Origin: Longimicrobium sp.
GTDB lineage: Bacteria; Gemmatimonadota; Gemmatimonadetes; Longimicrobiales; Longimicrobiaceae
Reading direction: 5' to 3'
Assembly: GCA_036389795.1 (NCBI GenBank)
Contig: DASVWD010000115.1
Span: forward strand, 27,387-91,386
DNA length: 64,000 nt
Both the position numbers and the translations under genes were made by a program. Numbering within the stretch: position 1 is the stretch's first letter; the number at the start of each line of letters is the position of its first letter. Positions 16,803 through 26,475 of this stretch are shown piece after piece. The notes under the pieces are model-generated. The model had not been told where the DNA came from. It did not search any database and was given only the letters and a program-made list of their open reading frames with translations.

Positions 16803-17093
16803 CTACTCCGGCTCGTCACCGGCCCAGCTCTCGGGTGCGAAATCGTCGGGCGAGTCGTCATCCAACCCGGCTAGCTCGGGGAAGACCTCCGACCACCCCT
16901 CGCGAGAGTGCGGCCACGCAGGGACGGCCATCTCGTCGCGCATGAAGTCGACGAACTCCCAGAAGCTTTCGATCGCCTCGTCCTCCGTACCTCCCTCGCC
17001 GTAGACGCCCGGGAGCTGCTCGGACCACGCGGTATACGCGTCTCCGTCCCGGGTGACTTCCATCTTCACGCGCCAGCGTTCGGACGCATCCAT
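16803..17093 (-). CDS. HicB-like small protein
   Basis: The protein has 96 residues. The N-terminal half (VKMEVTRDGDAYTAWSEQLPGVYGEGGTEDEAIESFWEFVDFM) resembles the HicB partial-RNase-H fold: strand, charged hairpin, PGV, GETxEEA-like turn and helix. The acidic C-terminal half has no DNA-binding domain that I can see. No HicA toxin gene is adjacent, so an antitoxin role is unproven. It starts 11 bp after the TPR gene stop and is likely co-transcribed with it. Confidence 0.6.
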   Translation of the reverse strand: MDASERWRVKMEVTRDGDAYTAWSEQLPGVYGEGGTEDEAIESFWEFVDFMRDEMAVPAWPHSREGWSEVFPELAGLDDDSPDDFAPESWAGDEPE

Positions 17094-17103
17094 GAGGTGT
17101 CTC

Positions 17104-17724
17104 CTATCTGCGGAACAGGAATCGGACGGGGTGCAGCCGGCGTTCGAGGGCTTTCGTGGCCCGGTCGCCGGGAGCGACCAGGCGAAGCAGCTCGAGGCTG
17201 GATCGCGCCGCGTCGCGGTCTCCGGTTTTCAGCTGGTATAGCCCCACCGCGTAGGTGAAGCCCGTGAGCTCGGAGATGTGAAAGCGCCTGCGGTGGGGGT
17301 AGAGCGCCTGAAGATCGAGCCGTTCGCCGAGTGCCTGGAGACATCCTTCGAGGTCGCCGTCGCGGAGACAGAGCTCCGCGTAGTTCACGCGCGCGAAGAG
17401 GTAGTCGGGATTGCGGCGGTAGTTCTCCTCGATCGTCTCGTCCGCGCGCTCGTGGTCCCCGACCGCGGAGTACGCGACTGCGAGGTAGTTGTAGAAGAGC
17501 GGCACGTGGGGGTGCCGCTCGACCATCCGGAGCAGCTCGGGAATCGCCTCGCGCGGAGACTCGTTCGCCAGGCGGTGCAGCCGGGTGATCACGGCATCCA
17601 TCTCCGGCGTTTGCCAGTCGTACCGGTGGAGCTTGTCGTAGACGATTTCGATCCCCTCGACCCCTCGCCGGGCCGAGGTGCCGCTGTGAAGCGCGGTGCG
17701 TCGCAGCTTGCGCGCGGAGGACAT
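17104..17724 (-). CDS. TPR-repeat protein
   Basis: This 206-residue soluble protein is built of tetratricopeptide-like helix pairs: PREAIPELLRMVERHPHVP, LFYNYLAVAYSAVGDHERAD, ETIEENYRRNPDYLFARVNY and AELCLRDGDLEGCLQALGER. Such repeats usually mediate protein binding. There is no catalytic motif. A TTGACA box lies on the - strand at 17806-17801, about 75 bp before the start. The gene is followed closely by the HicB-like gene. Confidence 0.75.
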   Translation of the reverse strand: MSSARKLRRTALHSGTSARRGVEGIEIVYDKLHRYDWQTPEMDAVITRLHRLANESPREAIPELLRMVERHPHVPLFYNYLAVAYSAVGDHERADETIEENYRRNPDYLFARVNYAELCLRDGDLEGCLQALGERLDLQALYPHRRRFHISELTGFTYAVGLYQLKTGDRDAARSSLELLRLVAPGDRATKALERRLHPVRFLFRR

Positions 17725-17898
17725 CGGGTGGGGCTCCTGATCCAGAGGATGGGCGGGGCGAGTGGCCGGACCGGGAGTAAAGTGGACGAAGTAAACGAGA
17801 TGTCAAGGCCGCTTCTCCACACCACGCGGTGGCGCTACGACGAAGAGCGCCGCCACTGCTCGTGACGGCGCCCTGTTCCGCCCCGACCCGTGGAAAGG

Positions 17899-20037
17899 TC
17901 AGTCGCGGATGCCGAGCTGGTCCAGGATGAAGGCGTAGCGGAACGCCTGCTCGCGCAGCGCGTCGTAGCGCCCCGACGAGCCGCCGTGGCCCGCGCCCAT
18001 GTTGGTGCGCAGCAGCAGCGGGTTGCGGTCGGTCTTCATCGCCCGCAGCCGGGCCACCCACTTGGCCGGCTCCCAGTAGCCCACCCGCGAGTCGTTGAGC
18101 CCCGCCGTCACCAGGATCGCCGGGTAGTCCTTCCGCTCCACGTTGTCGTACGGCGAGTAGCTCTTCATGTAGCGGTACGCCTCGGGCTGGCGCGGGTCGC
18201 CCCACTGCAGCCACTCGCCCGCGGTGAGCGGGATCGAGGCGTCGAGCATGGTGGTGATCACGTCCACGAACGGCACGTCGGCCACGGCGGCGCGGAAGAG
18301 GTCGGGGCGCATGTTGAGCACCGCGCCCATCAGGAGCCCGCCCGCGCTCCCGCCGCGAATCGCCAGCCGGTCGCTGGCCGTGTACCGCTCGCGCACCAGG
18401 TGCTCGGCCGCCGCGATGAAGTCGGTGAAGGTGTTCTTCTTGTTCAGCAGCTTCCCCTGGTCGTACCACGCCCGCCCCATCTCCTGCCCGCCGCGCACGT
18501 GCGCGATGGCGTACACCACGCCGCGGTCCAGCAGGCTCAGCAGGCTCGACGAGAAGGCGGGGTCGGTGCTGGAGCCGTACGAGCCGTAGGCGTACAGCAG
18601 GAGCGGCCGCCGCCCGTCGCGCTCCAGCGGCCTGCGGTAGACGAGGGAGACGGGGACCATCACCCCGTCCGGCGCGCGCGCCCAGGTGCGCTCGGTGCCG
18701 TAGCGCGAGGGGTCGTAGCCGCCCACCACCTCGGTGGCCTTCCTCAGCACGCGCGTGCGCCGCTCCATGTCGTAGTCGTACACGGACTGCGGCGTCACCA
18801 GCGAGGTGTAGGCGAAGCGCAGGGTGTCGGTGTCGAACTCGGGGTTGCCGCCGCCGCGCACCGTGTAGACCGGCTCGGGGAACGAGATCACGTGGCTCTC
18901 GCCCGTGGCCGCCTTCACCACCCGGATGGTGCGCTGCGCGTTGCCGCGCTGGTACAGCACCAGGAAGTGGCGGAAGACGTCGAAGCCGTCCAGCAGCACC
19001 GAGTCGCTGGCCGGCACCACGTCGCGCCAGTTCTCGCGGCGCGGGTCGGCCACGGGCGCCTCCACCAGCTTGAAGTTCACCGCGCCCTCGTTGGTGCGGA
19101 TCAGGAAGCGGCCGCCGTGGTGCTCCACGCTGTACTCCACCCCCGCCTGGCGCGGCCGGATCAGGCGCCACTCGCCCGCGGGCGTGGCCGCGTCGAGGAA
19201 GCGGACCTCCGACGCGTCGAAGCTGCTGTGGCGGACCAGCAGGTAGCGCCGGTCCTTGGTGAGCCGCACCTCCACGTCGAAGAGCTCGTCGGGCTCCTCC
19301 GCGACCTTCACGTCCGCCGCGCGGTCGGTGCCCAGCGTGTGGCGCCAGACGCGCCAGGCGCGGTTGGCGGCGTCGCTGGTGCCGTAGAAGAGGGTGCGGT
19401 TGTCCGCCGCCCACGCCAGCGAGTAGTTCACGCTGTCGATGCGGTCGGGGAGGAGCCGGCCGGTGGCCAGGTCCTTCACCATCAGCGTGGGCCGCTCGGC
19501 GCCGGAAGTGTCCACCAGGAACGCCAGCAGCCGGCCGTCGGGGCTCACCTCGTAGTTCGCCACGCTCAGGAAGCGCTTCCCCTCGGCCAGCTGGTTGAGG
19601 TCGAGCATCACCTCCTCGGGCGCGTCCAGGCTCCCCCGCTTGCGCGCGTAGATCGGGTACTGCTTCCCGGCCTCGGTGCGCTGGTAGTAGTAGTACTCGC
19701 CCAGGCGCTCGGGGACGGAGAGGTCGGTTTCCTTGATGCGCCCGCGCATCTCCTGGTAGAGCCGCTCCTGGAGCTGGGCGGTGTGGGCCATCATGGCCTC
19801 GGCGTAGCGGTTCTCCGCCTCCAGGTAGGCGATGACGGCCGTGTCCTTCCGCTGGTCGTCGCGCAGCCAGAAGTACTCGTCCACGCGCACGTCGCCGTGC
19901 GTGGTGTCCACGTGCGCGATGGTCCTGGCCACCGGCGGCCGCGGCGGGGCGGCCGGATCTTGCGCGTGCGCCGGCGCGCCGGCCAGCAGGGCGGCGCCGG
20001 CCAGCGCGGCGCGGAGGAGGGGGAGCGTTCGGGTCAT
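17899..20037 (-). CDS. S9 prolyl oligopeptidase / oligopeptidase B-type peptidase
   Basis: This 712-residue exported enzyme has a signal (LLRAALAGAALLAGAPAHAQ). It continues with the seven-bladed propeller (DEYFWLRDD at the N-terminus, YYYYQRTEAGKQYPIY, repeated YEVSPDGRLLAF-like blades) and the hydrolase domain with GGSAGG (S564), NDSRVGY (D649) and GHGGSSGR (H684). It should cleave short peptides in the periplasm, perhaps after basic or Pro residues. ATG 20037 starts the signal; the longer frame upstream is not needed. Its 3' end is partly duplicated at 16556-16757. Confidence 0.92.
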   Translation of the reverse strand: MTRTLPLLRAALAGAALLAGAPAHAQDPAAPPRPPVARTIAHVDTTHGDVRVDEYFWLRDDQRKDTAVIAYLEAENRYAEAMMAHTAQLQERLYQEMRGRIKETDLSVPERLGEYYYYQRTEAGKQYPIYARKRGSLDAPEEVMLDLNQLAEGKRFLSVANYEVSPDGRLLAFLVDTSGAERPTLMVKDLATGRLLPDRIDSVNYSLAWAADNRTLFYGTSDAANRAWRVWRHTLGTDRAADVKVAEEPDELFDVEVRLTKDRRYLLVRHSSFDASEVRFLDAATPAGEWRLIRPRQAGVEYSVEHHGGRFLIRTNEGAVNFKLVEAPVADPRRENWRDVVPASDSVLLDGFDVFRHFLVLYQRGNAQRTIRVVKAATGESHVISFPEPVYTVRGGGNPEFDTDTLRFAYTSLVTPQSVYDYDMERRTRVLRKATEVVGGYDPSRYGTERTWARAPDGVMVPVSLVYRRPLERDGRRPLLLYAYGSYGSSTDPAFSSSLLSLLDRGVVYAIAHVRGGQEMGRAWYDQGKLLNKKNTFTDFIAAAEHLVRERYTASDRLAIRGGSAGGLLMGAVLNMRPDLFRAAVADVPFVDVITTMLDASIPLTAGEWLQWGDPRQPEAYRYMKSYSPYDNVERKDYPAILVTAGLNDSRVGYWEPAKWVARLRAMKTDRNPLLLRTNMGAGHGGSSGRYDALREQAFRYAFILDQLGIRD

Positions 20038-20547
20038 GCGACGGCTCGGGAGACGAGGACCGGGCGATGAAGGGGGATCGATCCAGACCATAATCTCAAA
20101 ACGGCGGGCGCGCCACCGGATCGTTCTGGCGGCGCGCTCACGCTGCTTCCACAAGGAGATCACGAGCCCTGTTCAACCTCCCGCAAGGCACGCTGTAGCA
20201 GGTCCGCCACGCCGCGCCGCGCCGGGGCGACTGGTAAGGCCACCTAAGCATGGCGCCGTCGCGGGCGACGTCCCACGTCTGCCCAGCCGGTTCTCAACTC
20301 TCGGAATGACACCGGGTGGGAGTGCCGGTGGATTTCGAGACCGGTACCCCGACTGTAATCACTCCCCGGCGAGCGCGCCACGGCGACGCGTGGCGCGCTT
20401 CGTCCCCCCGGCGCGGCCGCGGCGATGCCGGGCGCCCGAACGCCGCACACCCGAAGCTGTCCCGACAGGCTTGCGTGCTCTCGGATTGCGGGCCTACTTA
20501 AACCCTTGTTGATGCCCCGCCGCCGAAAATGGAGAAGGAGACGAGCG
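20038..20547. other. Intergenic region between S9 peptidase and DUF4157 gene
   Basis: The gap of 510 bp contains no convincing gene. The left part should hold the - strand promoter of the peptidase. Near the right end TTGCGT (20471) and TACTTA (20495) with 18-bp spacing form a possible promoter. A strong GGAGAAGGAG site (20531-20540) precedes the DUF4157 gene. Confidence 0.4.
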
Positions 20548-21735
20548 ATGCGGACGTTCGCACAAAAGCAGGACCGGCCCCCAAAGCAGGCTTCGCCCAG
20601 GGCCGTCCACCCGGGCCAGGCTGCGTCCGGGCCCACGGCGGCGGCCTACCCCTTCCACTACGGCCGGATCCCCCTATACCTCACCGCGCCGGTGCAGCCC
20701 CAGGCCAAGCTGACGGTCAACACGCCGGGAGACCCGTACGAGAAAGAGGCGGACCGGGTGGCCGGCCAGGTGATGCGGATGCCGGAGCCGCGGGTGCAGC
20801 GCGCCTGCGCATGCGGCGGCGGGACGGAGGAAGAGTGCGAGGAGTGCCGCGCCCGGGGGACCGTCGTGCAGCGGCGGGTGGCGGAGGAGGGAGCCCCGCA
20901 CGCCGAGGGGACCCGGCCCGCCGCCGCGCCTGCGATCGTGGACGAGGCGGCGCGCGCCCCCGGCCGGCCACTCGACCCGGCCACCCGCGCGTTCATGGAG
21001 ACGCGCTTCGGCCGCGACTTCGGCGGGGTGCGCATCCACGTCGGCGGCCAGGCCGCCGCGGCGGCGCGGGCGATCCGGGCGCGGGCGTACACCCTCGGGA
21101 GCGACATCGTGTTCGGGCGAGACGCCTATGCGCCGGACACGCCCGGGGGCAGGCACCTCCTCGCGCACGAGCTCGCCCACACCGTCCAGCAGTCGCGCGG
21201 CGGCCCGGGCGGCGGGGCGGCCGGCGGCCTCGTGCAGCGCGCGATCACGTTCGACGACTGCACCGCGGACCAGCAGGAGGTCATCAAGAAGGCCCACAAG
21301 CGGGCTCAGGAGATGCTCTCGCAGGTCATCGAGAAGCTGAAGAAGTACGACGGCACCAACCCTCCCGAGATCAAGACGTCGCTGGACAGCAACATGAAGG
21401 ACTCGAGCGTAACGCTGGCCGCCGGGCTCGCCAAGCGGCTGGCGAGGCTCGCCACCGCCGGCGACGACACGCAGTACGAGTGCAACATGGAGGGGACCTC
21501 CCGGGCCTGGTCCCTGTGGTGCGTGCCGTTTTCCGACATCGAGCTCCATCCGGCCTGGTTCTCCGATCCCGAGCTCGACGCGAAGGCCCGCACGATGATC
21601 CACGAGTGGCTGCACCGCTACCAGTGCGCGTTCGACCTCGCCTACAAGTCCGATCCCGAGTACGCGAAGCTGAGCAAGGGGCAGGCGAAGACCAACGCGG
21701 ACTCGATCGCCCGGTTCGTCTACGAGGCACGCTGA
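20548..21735 (+). CDS. DUF4157 protein with C-terminal HEWLH metallopeptidase (eCIS-effector-like)
   Basis: This 395-residue protein starts at ATG 20548 (MRTFAQKQ...). About 110 residues of linker contain PQAKLTVNTPGDPYEKEADRV and a Cys cluster (ACACGGGTEEECEEC). The DUF4157 domain follows: LDPATRAFMETRFGRDFGGV, IHVG, and HELAH at residues 207-211. The C-terminal part carries a second zinc motif, MIHEWLHRY (H352), like lysine-specific/deuterolysin-type endopeptidases. DUF4157 is known to associate with extracellular contractile injection system cargo. An injected toxin is a reasonable inference, but no eCIS genes lie in the window. A paralogue with the same leader is at 26476. Confidence 0.8.
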   Translation: MRTFAQKQDRPPKQASPRAVHPGQAASGPTAAAYPFHYGRIPLYLTAPVQPQAKLTVNTPGDPYEKEADRVAGQVMRMPEPRVQRACACGGGTEEECEECRARGTVVQRRVAEEGAPHAEGTRPAAAPAIVDEAARAPGRPLDPATRAFMETRFGRDFGGVRIHVGGQAAAAARAIRARAYTLGSDIVFGRDAYAPDTPGGRHLLAHELAHTVQQSRGGPGGGAAGGLVQRAITFDDCTADQQEVIKKAHKRAQEMLSQVIEKLKKYDGTNPPEIKTSLDSNMKDSSVTLAAGLAKRLARLATAGDDTQYECNMEGTSRAWSLWCVPFSDIELHPAWFSDPELDAKARTMIHEWLHRYQCAFDLAYKSDPEYAKLSKGQAKTNADSIARFVYEAR

Positions 21736-21750
21736 CGCGGCGCGGCGGGA

Positions 21751-22332
21751 TCAGGAGGCCTGCCCCGCCTCCCGCAGCCCGCGCAGCAGCAGGTCCGCCA
21801 CGCCCATCTGCTCCGCGAGGTCGCGCATGTACTCGAGGTCGAGCTTCCTGCCGCGGACCTTGAGCACGCCCATCGCGTCGCTCCACTGGCGCTCGGAGAC
21901 GTGGTCGCCAAGGCGGTACCAGTACAGCTTCTGTACGATCACGTCCTCGGGGCTGGCAACCACGATCTCAGCGCCTGGGACCTGCGGAAGAGCGTACGGC
22001 CGGCGGCGCTCGAACTCCCGCGCCGTCGGAGCGTCGTCCCGAGCCACGAAGACGTCCACCTTGAACATGGTGCCCAGGTGGATGACGTTGAACGTGGAAC
22101 GCCGGCTCACGGCATCACGGATCGCGGCTTCGTCGAGGTAGAAGTCATCCTGCAAGGCGGCGATGAATGGAGGTATGTGCTCCGGCCGGAGATCCGCGAC
22201 GGCGTCGGCGTCCTGGGTCGCCCGCGGCTGGCCGTGCAGCGAGCTGGCCAGCGACCCGCCGATCAGATACGGCACACCGAGACCTTCCAGGACGCGCACC
22301 ACCCGCAGCGTTACCTCGAGCGCCTCCTCCAT
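21751..22332 (-). CDS. Nucleotidyltransferase-fold protein (AbiEii/MNT-like)
   Basis: This protein of about 193 residues has the pattern LEGLGVPYLIGGSLASSLHG (GG/GS of the nucleotidyltransferase), ATQDADAVADL with the two metal Asp residues, then FKVDVFVARDD and VIVQKLYWYRLG. It resembles stand-alone nucleotidyltransferases that pair with a small partner in putative toxin-antitoxin or phage-defence modules. The gene begins immediately after an 86-residue - strand gene; GTG codons at 22341 and 22335 are alternative starts. Whether it is toxin, antitoxin or enzyme is not known. Confidence 0.75.
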   Translation of the reverse strand: MEEALEVTLRVVRVLEGLGVPYLIGGSLASSLHGQPRATQDADAVADLRPEHIPPFIAALQDDFYLDEAAIRDAVSRRSTFNVIHLGTMFKVDVFVARDDAPTAREFERRRPYALPQVPGAEIVVASPEDVIVQKLYWYRLGDHVSERQWSDAMGVLKVRGRKLDLEYMRDLAEQMGVADLLLRGLREAGQAS

Positions 22333-22337
22333 CACAC

Positions 22338-22598
22338 TCACCACCCCATCTCGTCGGGGTCCCAGCCGAAGACTTTGATCATCGTCTCGCGGCCCAGGCG
22401 TAGCGAGGCCAGACGAAGACGCATCTCGCACTCGGGGATGTCGCCGTACTCCGCGGTGATGCGCGCGCGCTGGAGCTGTTCCAGCATGCGGTTGAGCGCG
22501 AACACGCGCTCCAGCTTCTCCGCCGGCGACATGCGGCGGTAGCCTTCGATCAGCACCCGCTCGGCCTCGGGCGAGGTGTCGGAGGGTGGCCCGCTCAC
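22338..22598 (-). CDS. Small partner protein between carB and the nucleotidyltransferase
   Basis: This 86-residue protein uses a GTG start whose GTGA overlaps the carB stop by four bases. It contains [21 protein letters not shown], then helices [21 protein letters not shown] and [15 protein letters not shown], ending [10 protein letters not shown]. The all-helical make-up and position just before the nucleotidyltransferase gene fit the small partner of such two-gene modules. It appears to be translated in coupling with carB, which is unusual for a toxin-antitoxin pair. No family name can be given with confidence. Confidence 0.7.
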   Translation of the reverse strand: MSGPPSDTSPEAERVLIEGYRRMSPAEKLERVFALNRMLEQLQRARITAEYGDIPECEMRLRLASLRLGRETMIKVFGWDPDEMGW

Positions 22599-25500
22599 GT
22601 GCCCGCCCCCGCCAGCGCCCCCGTGCGCTCCTGGATCGAGCGCACCTCGGGGCGGCGGTTGCGCAGGGCGCTGATGGCGTCGACCGCGGCCGAGGCCGCC
22701 GACATGGTGGTGATGTAGGGCACCTTGTACTGGATCGCCGCGCGGCGGGTGGCGTAGTCGTCGTACTGGCTCTGCTTCCCCAGCGGCGTGTTCACCAGCA
22801 GCGCCACCTCGCCCGAGATGATGTGGTCCACCATGTTCGGGCGCCCCTCGTTCACCTTGAACACCCGGTCGCAGGGGATGCCGCGCTGGCGCAGGTAGCG
22901 CGCCGTTCCCTCGGTGGCCAGGATGCGGAAGCCCATGTCGTGCAGCCGCCGCGCGATCGGCACCAGGGTGGGCTTGTCGCGCTCGTTCACCGTCACGATC
23001 ACGCTCCCCTCCCGCGGCAGGTCCATCCCCGCCGAGGTCTGCGCCTTGGCGAACGCCATCCCGAAACTGTCGTCGAAGCCCATCGCCTCGCCCGTGGAGC
23101 GCATCTCCGGGCCCAGCAGCGTGTCCGACTCGATCTTGTTGAAGGGGAACACGCTCTCCTTCACCGCCACCCCGCCGATCGGGATCTCGTCCGCCAGCCC
23201 GAAGCCGGCCAGCTTCTCGCCCACCATCAGGCGGGCGGCGATCCGCGCCAGCGGCACCCCGGTGGCCTTGGAGACGAAGGGCACGGTGCGCGAGGCGCGC
23301 GGGTTCACCTCCAGCACGTACACGTGCCCCTCGAACACCGCGTACTGCACGTTGATGAGGCCCACCACGCCCAGCTCCAGCGCGAAGCGCCGGGTGAGCT
23401 CGCGCATCTCCTCGATCTGGTCGTCGCGCAGCATGTAGGGCGGCAGCACGCACGCGCTGTCGCCCGAGTGCACGCCGGCCTCCTCGATGTGCTGCATCAC
23501 CCCGCCGATCACCACCGTTTCGCCGTCGGAGAGCGCGTCGACGTCGGCCTCGAAGGCGTCTTCCAGGAAGCGGTCGATCAGCACCGGCCGCTCGTGGCTG
23601 ACCGCCACCGCGCGCTGGAAGTAGTCGCGCAGGCTGGGCTCGTCGTAGACGATCTCCATCCCCCGCCCGCCCAGCACGTAGCTCGGGCGCAGCAGCACGG
23701 GATAGCCCACGCGCGCCGCGATCTCCGCCGCCTGGTCGACCGACACCGCCAGCCCGTTGGGCGGCTGGCGCGCCCCCAGCCCGCGGGCCAGCGCCTCGAA
23801 GCGCTCGCGGTCCTCCGCGCGGTCGATCGCCTCCACCGACGTGCCCAGGACCTTCACCCCCAGGCGCTCCAGCGGCTGCGCCAGCTTGAGCGGCGTCTGC
23901 CCGCCGAGCTGCACCACCACGCCGAGCGGGTCCTCCAGCCGCACGATCTCCAGCACGTCCTCGAGCGTGAGCGGCTCGAAATACAGCTTGTCGCTCACGT
24001 CGAAGTCGGTCGAGACCGTCTCCGGGTTGGAGTTGACCATGATCGTCTCGTACCCGGCCTCTCGCAGCGCCAGCGCCGCCTGCACGCAGCAGTAGTCGAA
24101 CTCCACCCCCTGCCCGATGCGGTTGGGCCCGCTGCCCAGGATCACCACCTTGGGGCGGTCGGAGCGCACCGACTCGTTCTCCTCGGCGTAGGTGGAGTAC
24201 AGGTACGGGGTGGCCGCGGGGAACTCGCCGGCGCAGGTGTCCACCATGTTGTAGACGGGGTGCACGCCGAAGCTCCAGCGCCGCTCGCGCACCACGTCCT
24301 CCAGCTCGCCGCGCAGCCGCGCCAGCTGAGCGTCGGAGAAGCCGAGCCGCTTCATCCGCCTGAGCGCGTCGCCGTCGACGTCGGGGAGCGCCGCGTACCA
24401 CGTCTCCGCCGCCACCAGGTCCGCCAGCTCGGCGACGAACCAGGGGTCGTAGGCCGTGAGCCCGGCCACCTCCTCGACGCTCATCCCGGAGAGGAGCGCG
24501 CGCTTGACGTGGAAGACGCGCTCGGGGGTGGGCCGGCGCAGCGCCGCGCGCAGGGTGTCGGGCGAGTCGTCCTTGAGCCGGTCGTCGGCCAGCGTGCCGA
24601 CCTCCCACCCGGGGCGGCCGATCTCCAGCGCGCGGATCGCCTTCTGCCACGCCTGGCGGAAGGTGCGGCCGATGGCCATCGACTCGCCCACCGCCTTCAT
24701 CTGCACCCCCAGCGTGTTGTCGGCCGCGGGGAACTTCTCGAAGGCGAAGCGGGGGAACTTGACCACCACGTAGTCGAGCACGGGCTCGAACGAGGCCGGC
24801 GTGGTGCGGGTGATGGCGTTGGGGAGCTCGTCGAGGGTGTAGCCCACGGCCAGCTTGGCGCCGATGCGCGCGATCGGGTACCCGGTGGCCTTCGACGCCA
24901 GCGCCGAGGAGCGGGAGACGCGCGGGTTCATCTCGACGACGAGCATCTCGCCGTTGGCGGGGTTCACCGCGAACTGCACGTTGCAGCCGCCCGCCTCCAC
25001 CCCGATCTCGCGGATGATGGCGATGGCCGCGTCGCGCATCCGCTGGTACTCGACGTCGGTGAGCGTCTGCGCGGGGGCCACGGTCACCGAGTCGCCGGTG
25101 TGCACTCCCATGGCGTCGACGTTCTCGATCGAGCAGATGATGACCACGTTGTCGGCGTGGTCGCGCATCACCTCCAGCTCGAACTCCTTCCACCCGATCA
25201 CCGAGCGGTCGATCAGCACCTCGTGCACGGGCGAGAGGTCGAGCCCGCGGCGCACCTGCTCCTCGAACTCGGCGCGGTTGTAGGCGATCCCGCCGCCGGT
25301 GCCGCCCAGGGTGAAGCTGGGGCGGATGATGGCCGGGTAGCCGGTGTCGTCGACGATCCGGAGCGCCTCCTCGATGGTGGTGGCGAAGCCGCCGTGGGGG
25401 AGCCTGAGGCCGATGCGGGTCATGGCCTTGGCGAACTCGCTCCTGTCCTCGGCGGTGCGGATGGCGCGCGCGTTGGCGCCGATCAGCTCCACGCCGTGGC

Positions 25501-25828
25501 GGGCGAGCGCGCCGGAGTCGTGCAGCTCGAGCGCCACGTTGAGCGCCGTCTGGCCGCCCATGGTGGGGAGGATGGCGTCGGGCTTCTCCTTCTCGATCAC
25601 GCGCTCCACCCACTCGGCCGTGATCGGCTCGATGTAGGTGGCGTCGGCCAGGTCGGGGTCGGTCATGATCGTGGCCGGGTTGCTGTTGACCAGGATCACC
25701 CGGTACCCCTCCTCGCGCAGGGCGCGCACGGCCTGAGTCCCCGAGTAGTCGAACTCGGCCGCCTGCCCGATCACGATGGGCCCGCTGCCGAGGATCAGGA
25801 TGCTCTGGAGGTCGTCTCGCCTGGGCAT
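22595..25828 (-). CDS. carB: Carbamoyl-phosphate synthase large subunit
   Basis: This 1077-residue enzyme has the usual length. It makes carbamoyl phosphate from ammonia (via the glutaminase small subunit), bicarbonate and two ATP, for pyrimidines and arginine. The N-terminus [14 protein letters not shown] and [16 protein letters not shown] are standard. Two ATP-grasp halves are visible: [20 protein letters not shown] in the first and [20 protein letters not shown] in the second. A C-terminal MGS-like domain ends the protein. carA is not in the window. The 5' end and leader of this gene are repeated at 28.7, 32.1 and 36.5 kb, and the leader alone at 39.1 kb. Confidence 0.97.
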   Translation of the reverse strand: MPRRDDLQSILILGSGPIVIGQAAEFDYSGTQAVRALREEGYRVILVNSNPATIMTDPDLADATYIEPITAEWVERVIEKEKPDAILPTMGGQTALNVALELHDSGALARHGVELIGANARAIRTAEDRSEFAKAMTRIGLRLPHGGFATTIEEALRIVDDTGYPAIIRPSFTLGGTGGGIAYNRAEFEEQVRRGLDLSPVHEVLIDRSVIGWKEFELEVMRDHADNVVIICSIENVDAMGVHTGDSVTVAPAQTLTDVEYQRMRDAAIAIIREIGVEAGGCNVQFAVNPANGEMLVVEMNPRVSRSSALASKATGYPIARIGAKLAVGYTLDELPNAITRTTPASFEPVLDYVVVKFPRFAFEKFPAADNTLGVQMKAVGESMAIGRTFRQAWQKAIRALEIGRPGWEVGTLADDRLKDDSPDTLRAALRRPTPERVFHVKRALLSGMSVEEVAGLTAYDPWFVAELADLVAAETWYAALPDVDGDALRRMKRLGFSDAQLARLRGELEDVVRERRWSFGVHPVYNMVDTCAGEFPAATPYLYSTYAEENESVRSDRPKVVILGSGPNRIGQGVEFDYCCVQAALALREAGYETIMVNSNPETVSTDFDVSDKLYFEPLTLEDVLEIVRLEDPLGVVVQLGGQTPLKLAQPLERLGVKVLGTSVEAIDRAEDRERFEALARGLGARQPPNGLAVSVDQAAEIAARVGYPVLLRPSYVLGGRGMEIVYDEPSLRDYFQRAVAVSHERPVLIDRFLEDAFEADVDALSDGETVVIGGVMQHIEEAGVHSGDSACVLPPYMLRDDQIEEMRELTRRFALELGVVGLINVQYAVFEGHVYVLEVNPRASRTVPFVSKATGVPLARIAARLMVGEKLAGFGLADEIPIGGVAVKESVFPFNKIESDTLLGPEMRSTGEAMGFDDSFGMAFAKAQTSAGMDLPREGSVIVTVNERDKPTLVPIARRLHDMGFRILATEGTARYLRQRGIPCDRVFKVNEGRPNMVDHIISGEVALLVNTPLGKQSQYDDYATRRAAIQYKVPYITTMSAASAAVDAISALRNRRPEVRSIQERTGALAGAGT

Positions 25829-25868
25829 CGCTTCTGGTGCGTTAAGCTGTCGTGCGCGCGTGCGCGAG

Positions 25869-25900
25869 CGCCGGCCCTTCCCGCGAGGGACGGGCCGGCG
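25869..25900 (-). promoter_or_regulatory. Leader hairpin upstream of carB
   Basis: CGCCGGCCC and GGGCCGGCG enclose an inner TCCC-GCGA-GGGA stem, 41-72 bp before the carB start. The same hairpin is kept in the repeated copies at about 28998, 32249, 36718 (partly) and 39182. It may terminate the former upstream intI transcript or act in the carB leader. Confidence 0.55.
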
Positions 25901-26343
25901 CCGGCGGACTTCGGATGTATCGTCGGGGCGGGAATATATCCGGCGTCGGTGGGTGACGAAAGGAGGGCGGCAGTCTGGCCGAGACGGTGCTCCACGTCTT
26001 TCGTCACGCTAGGCGGAGATCCGGCCTGCGTAGTTCCGCAGAGGCCCCGGCCTGCTTCGTTCGGGCGATTAGGGACAATAATGCCGCAACTCCGTGCCTC
26101 ACCCCAAGTACGTCCTGAGTTGCGAGTAGCTCGAACATCCTGCGCAAGTTTGGGCACCGCAACGCGTTGATGGAGTCATCCCAATCCGTCACGCGAGCAC
26201 GCGCCTTGCTGGTTGTGTTTGCGCGACGCCGGGCCGATGCTCCCATCCGGCCCTTCTCGGGCATGCGCACTGCCTTTCACAACCCCTCGACTCGCTCGCT
26301 CCCCAGAGCGGCGCCGTAGAAACCATAGGGATGGTGCGTAATC
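25901..26343. other. Region between carB leader and first attI-like segment
   Basis: No gene can be supported. The first 60 bp continue the carB leader (shared TCGGGGCGGGAAT). By analogy with the repeats, an integrase gene would be expected here on the - strand, but no IntI motif is readable. An 88-codon - strand frame (26004-26270) shows no recognisable domain. Confidence 0.4.
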
Positions 26344-26443
26344 TACGTCCATTTATGTGGAGGACAAGAATACTACACTGCGAGGCGGGAGGTGCGGTAT
26401 CGGCGGATACGCTGGGGTGCGCAGTCTACATACGATATTAGGC
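26344..26443 (+). other. attI-like segment 1
   Basis: The stretch ends in ATTAGGC (crossover GTTRRRY-like) and shares TACGTCCATTT, a GATA-GGCTG-type block and GTGCGCAGT-TACATACGAT with the segments ending at 32597 and 39964. It directly precedes the DUF4157 cassette. A cassette promoter is expected here but is not resolved. Confidence 0.6.
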
Positions 26444-26475
26444 AGCGCTGCTGCAACAAAAAATGGAGATGGAGC

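Noticed and set aside
16803..17724. HicAB toxin-antitoxin system
   Set aside because: The small gene is HicB-like but the neighbour is a TPR protein, and no HicA-type dsRNA-binding toxin is visible.
22586..26170. Long open frame on the + strand over carB
   Set aside because: It is a shadow of the high-GC third codon position of carB. It is Arg/His-rich without any domain, while the - strand gives a complete carB.
26004..26270. 88-codon - strand frame upstream of the first attI-like segment
   Set aside because: It lies in the intI position but shows no recombinase motif and no ribosome binding site, and its codon use is not typical. Not reported as a gene.
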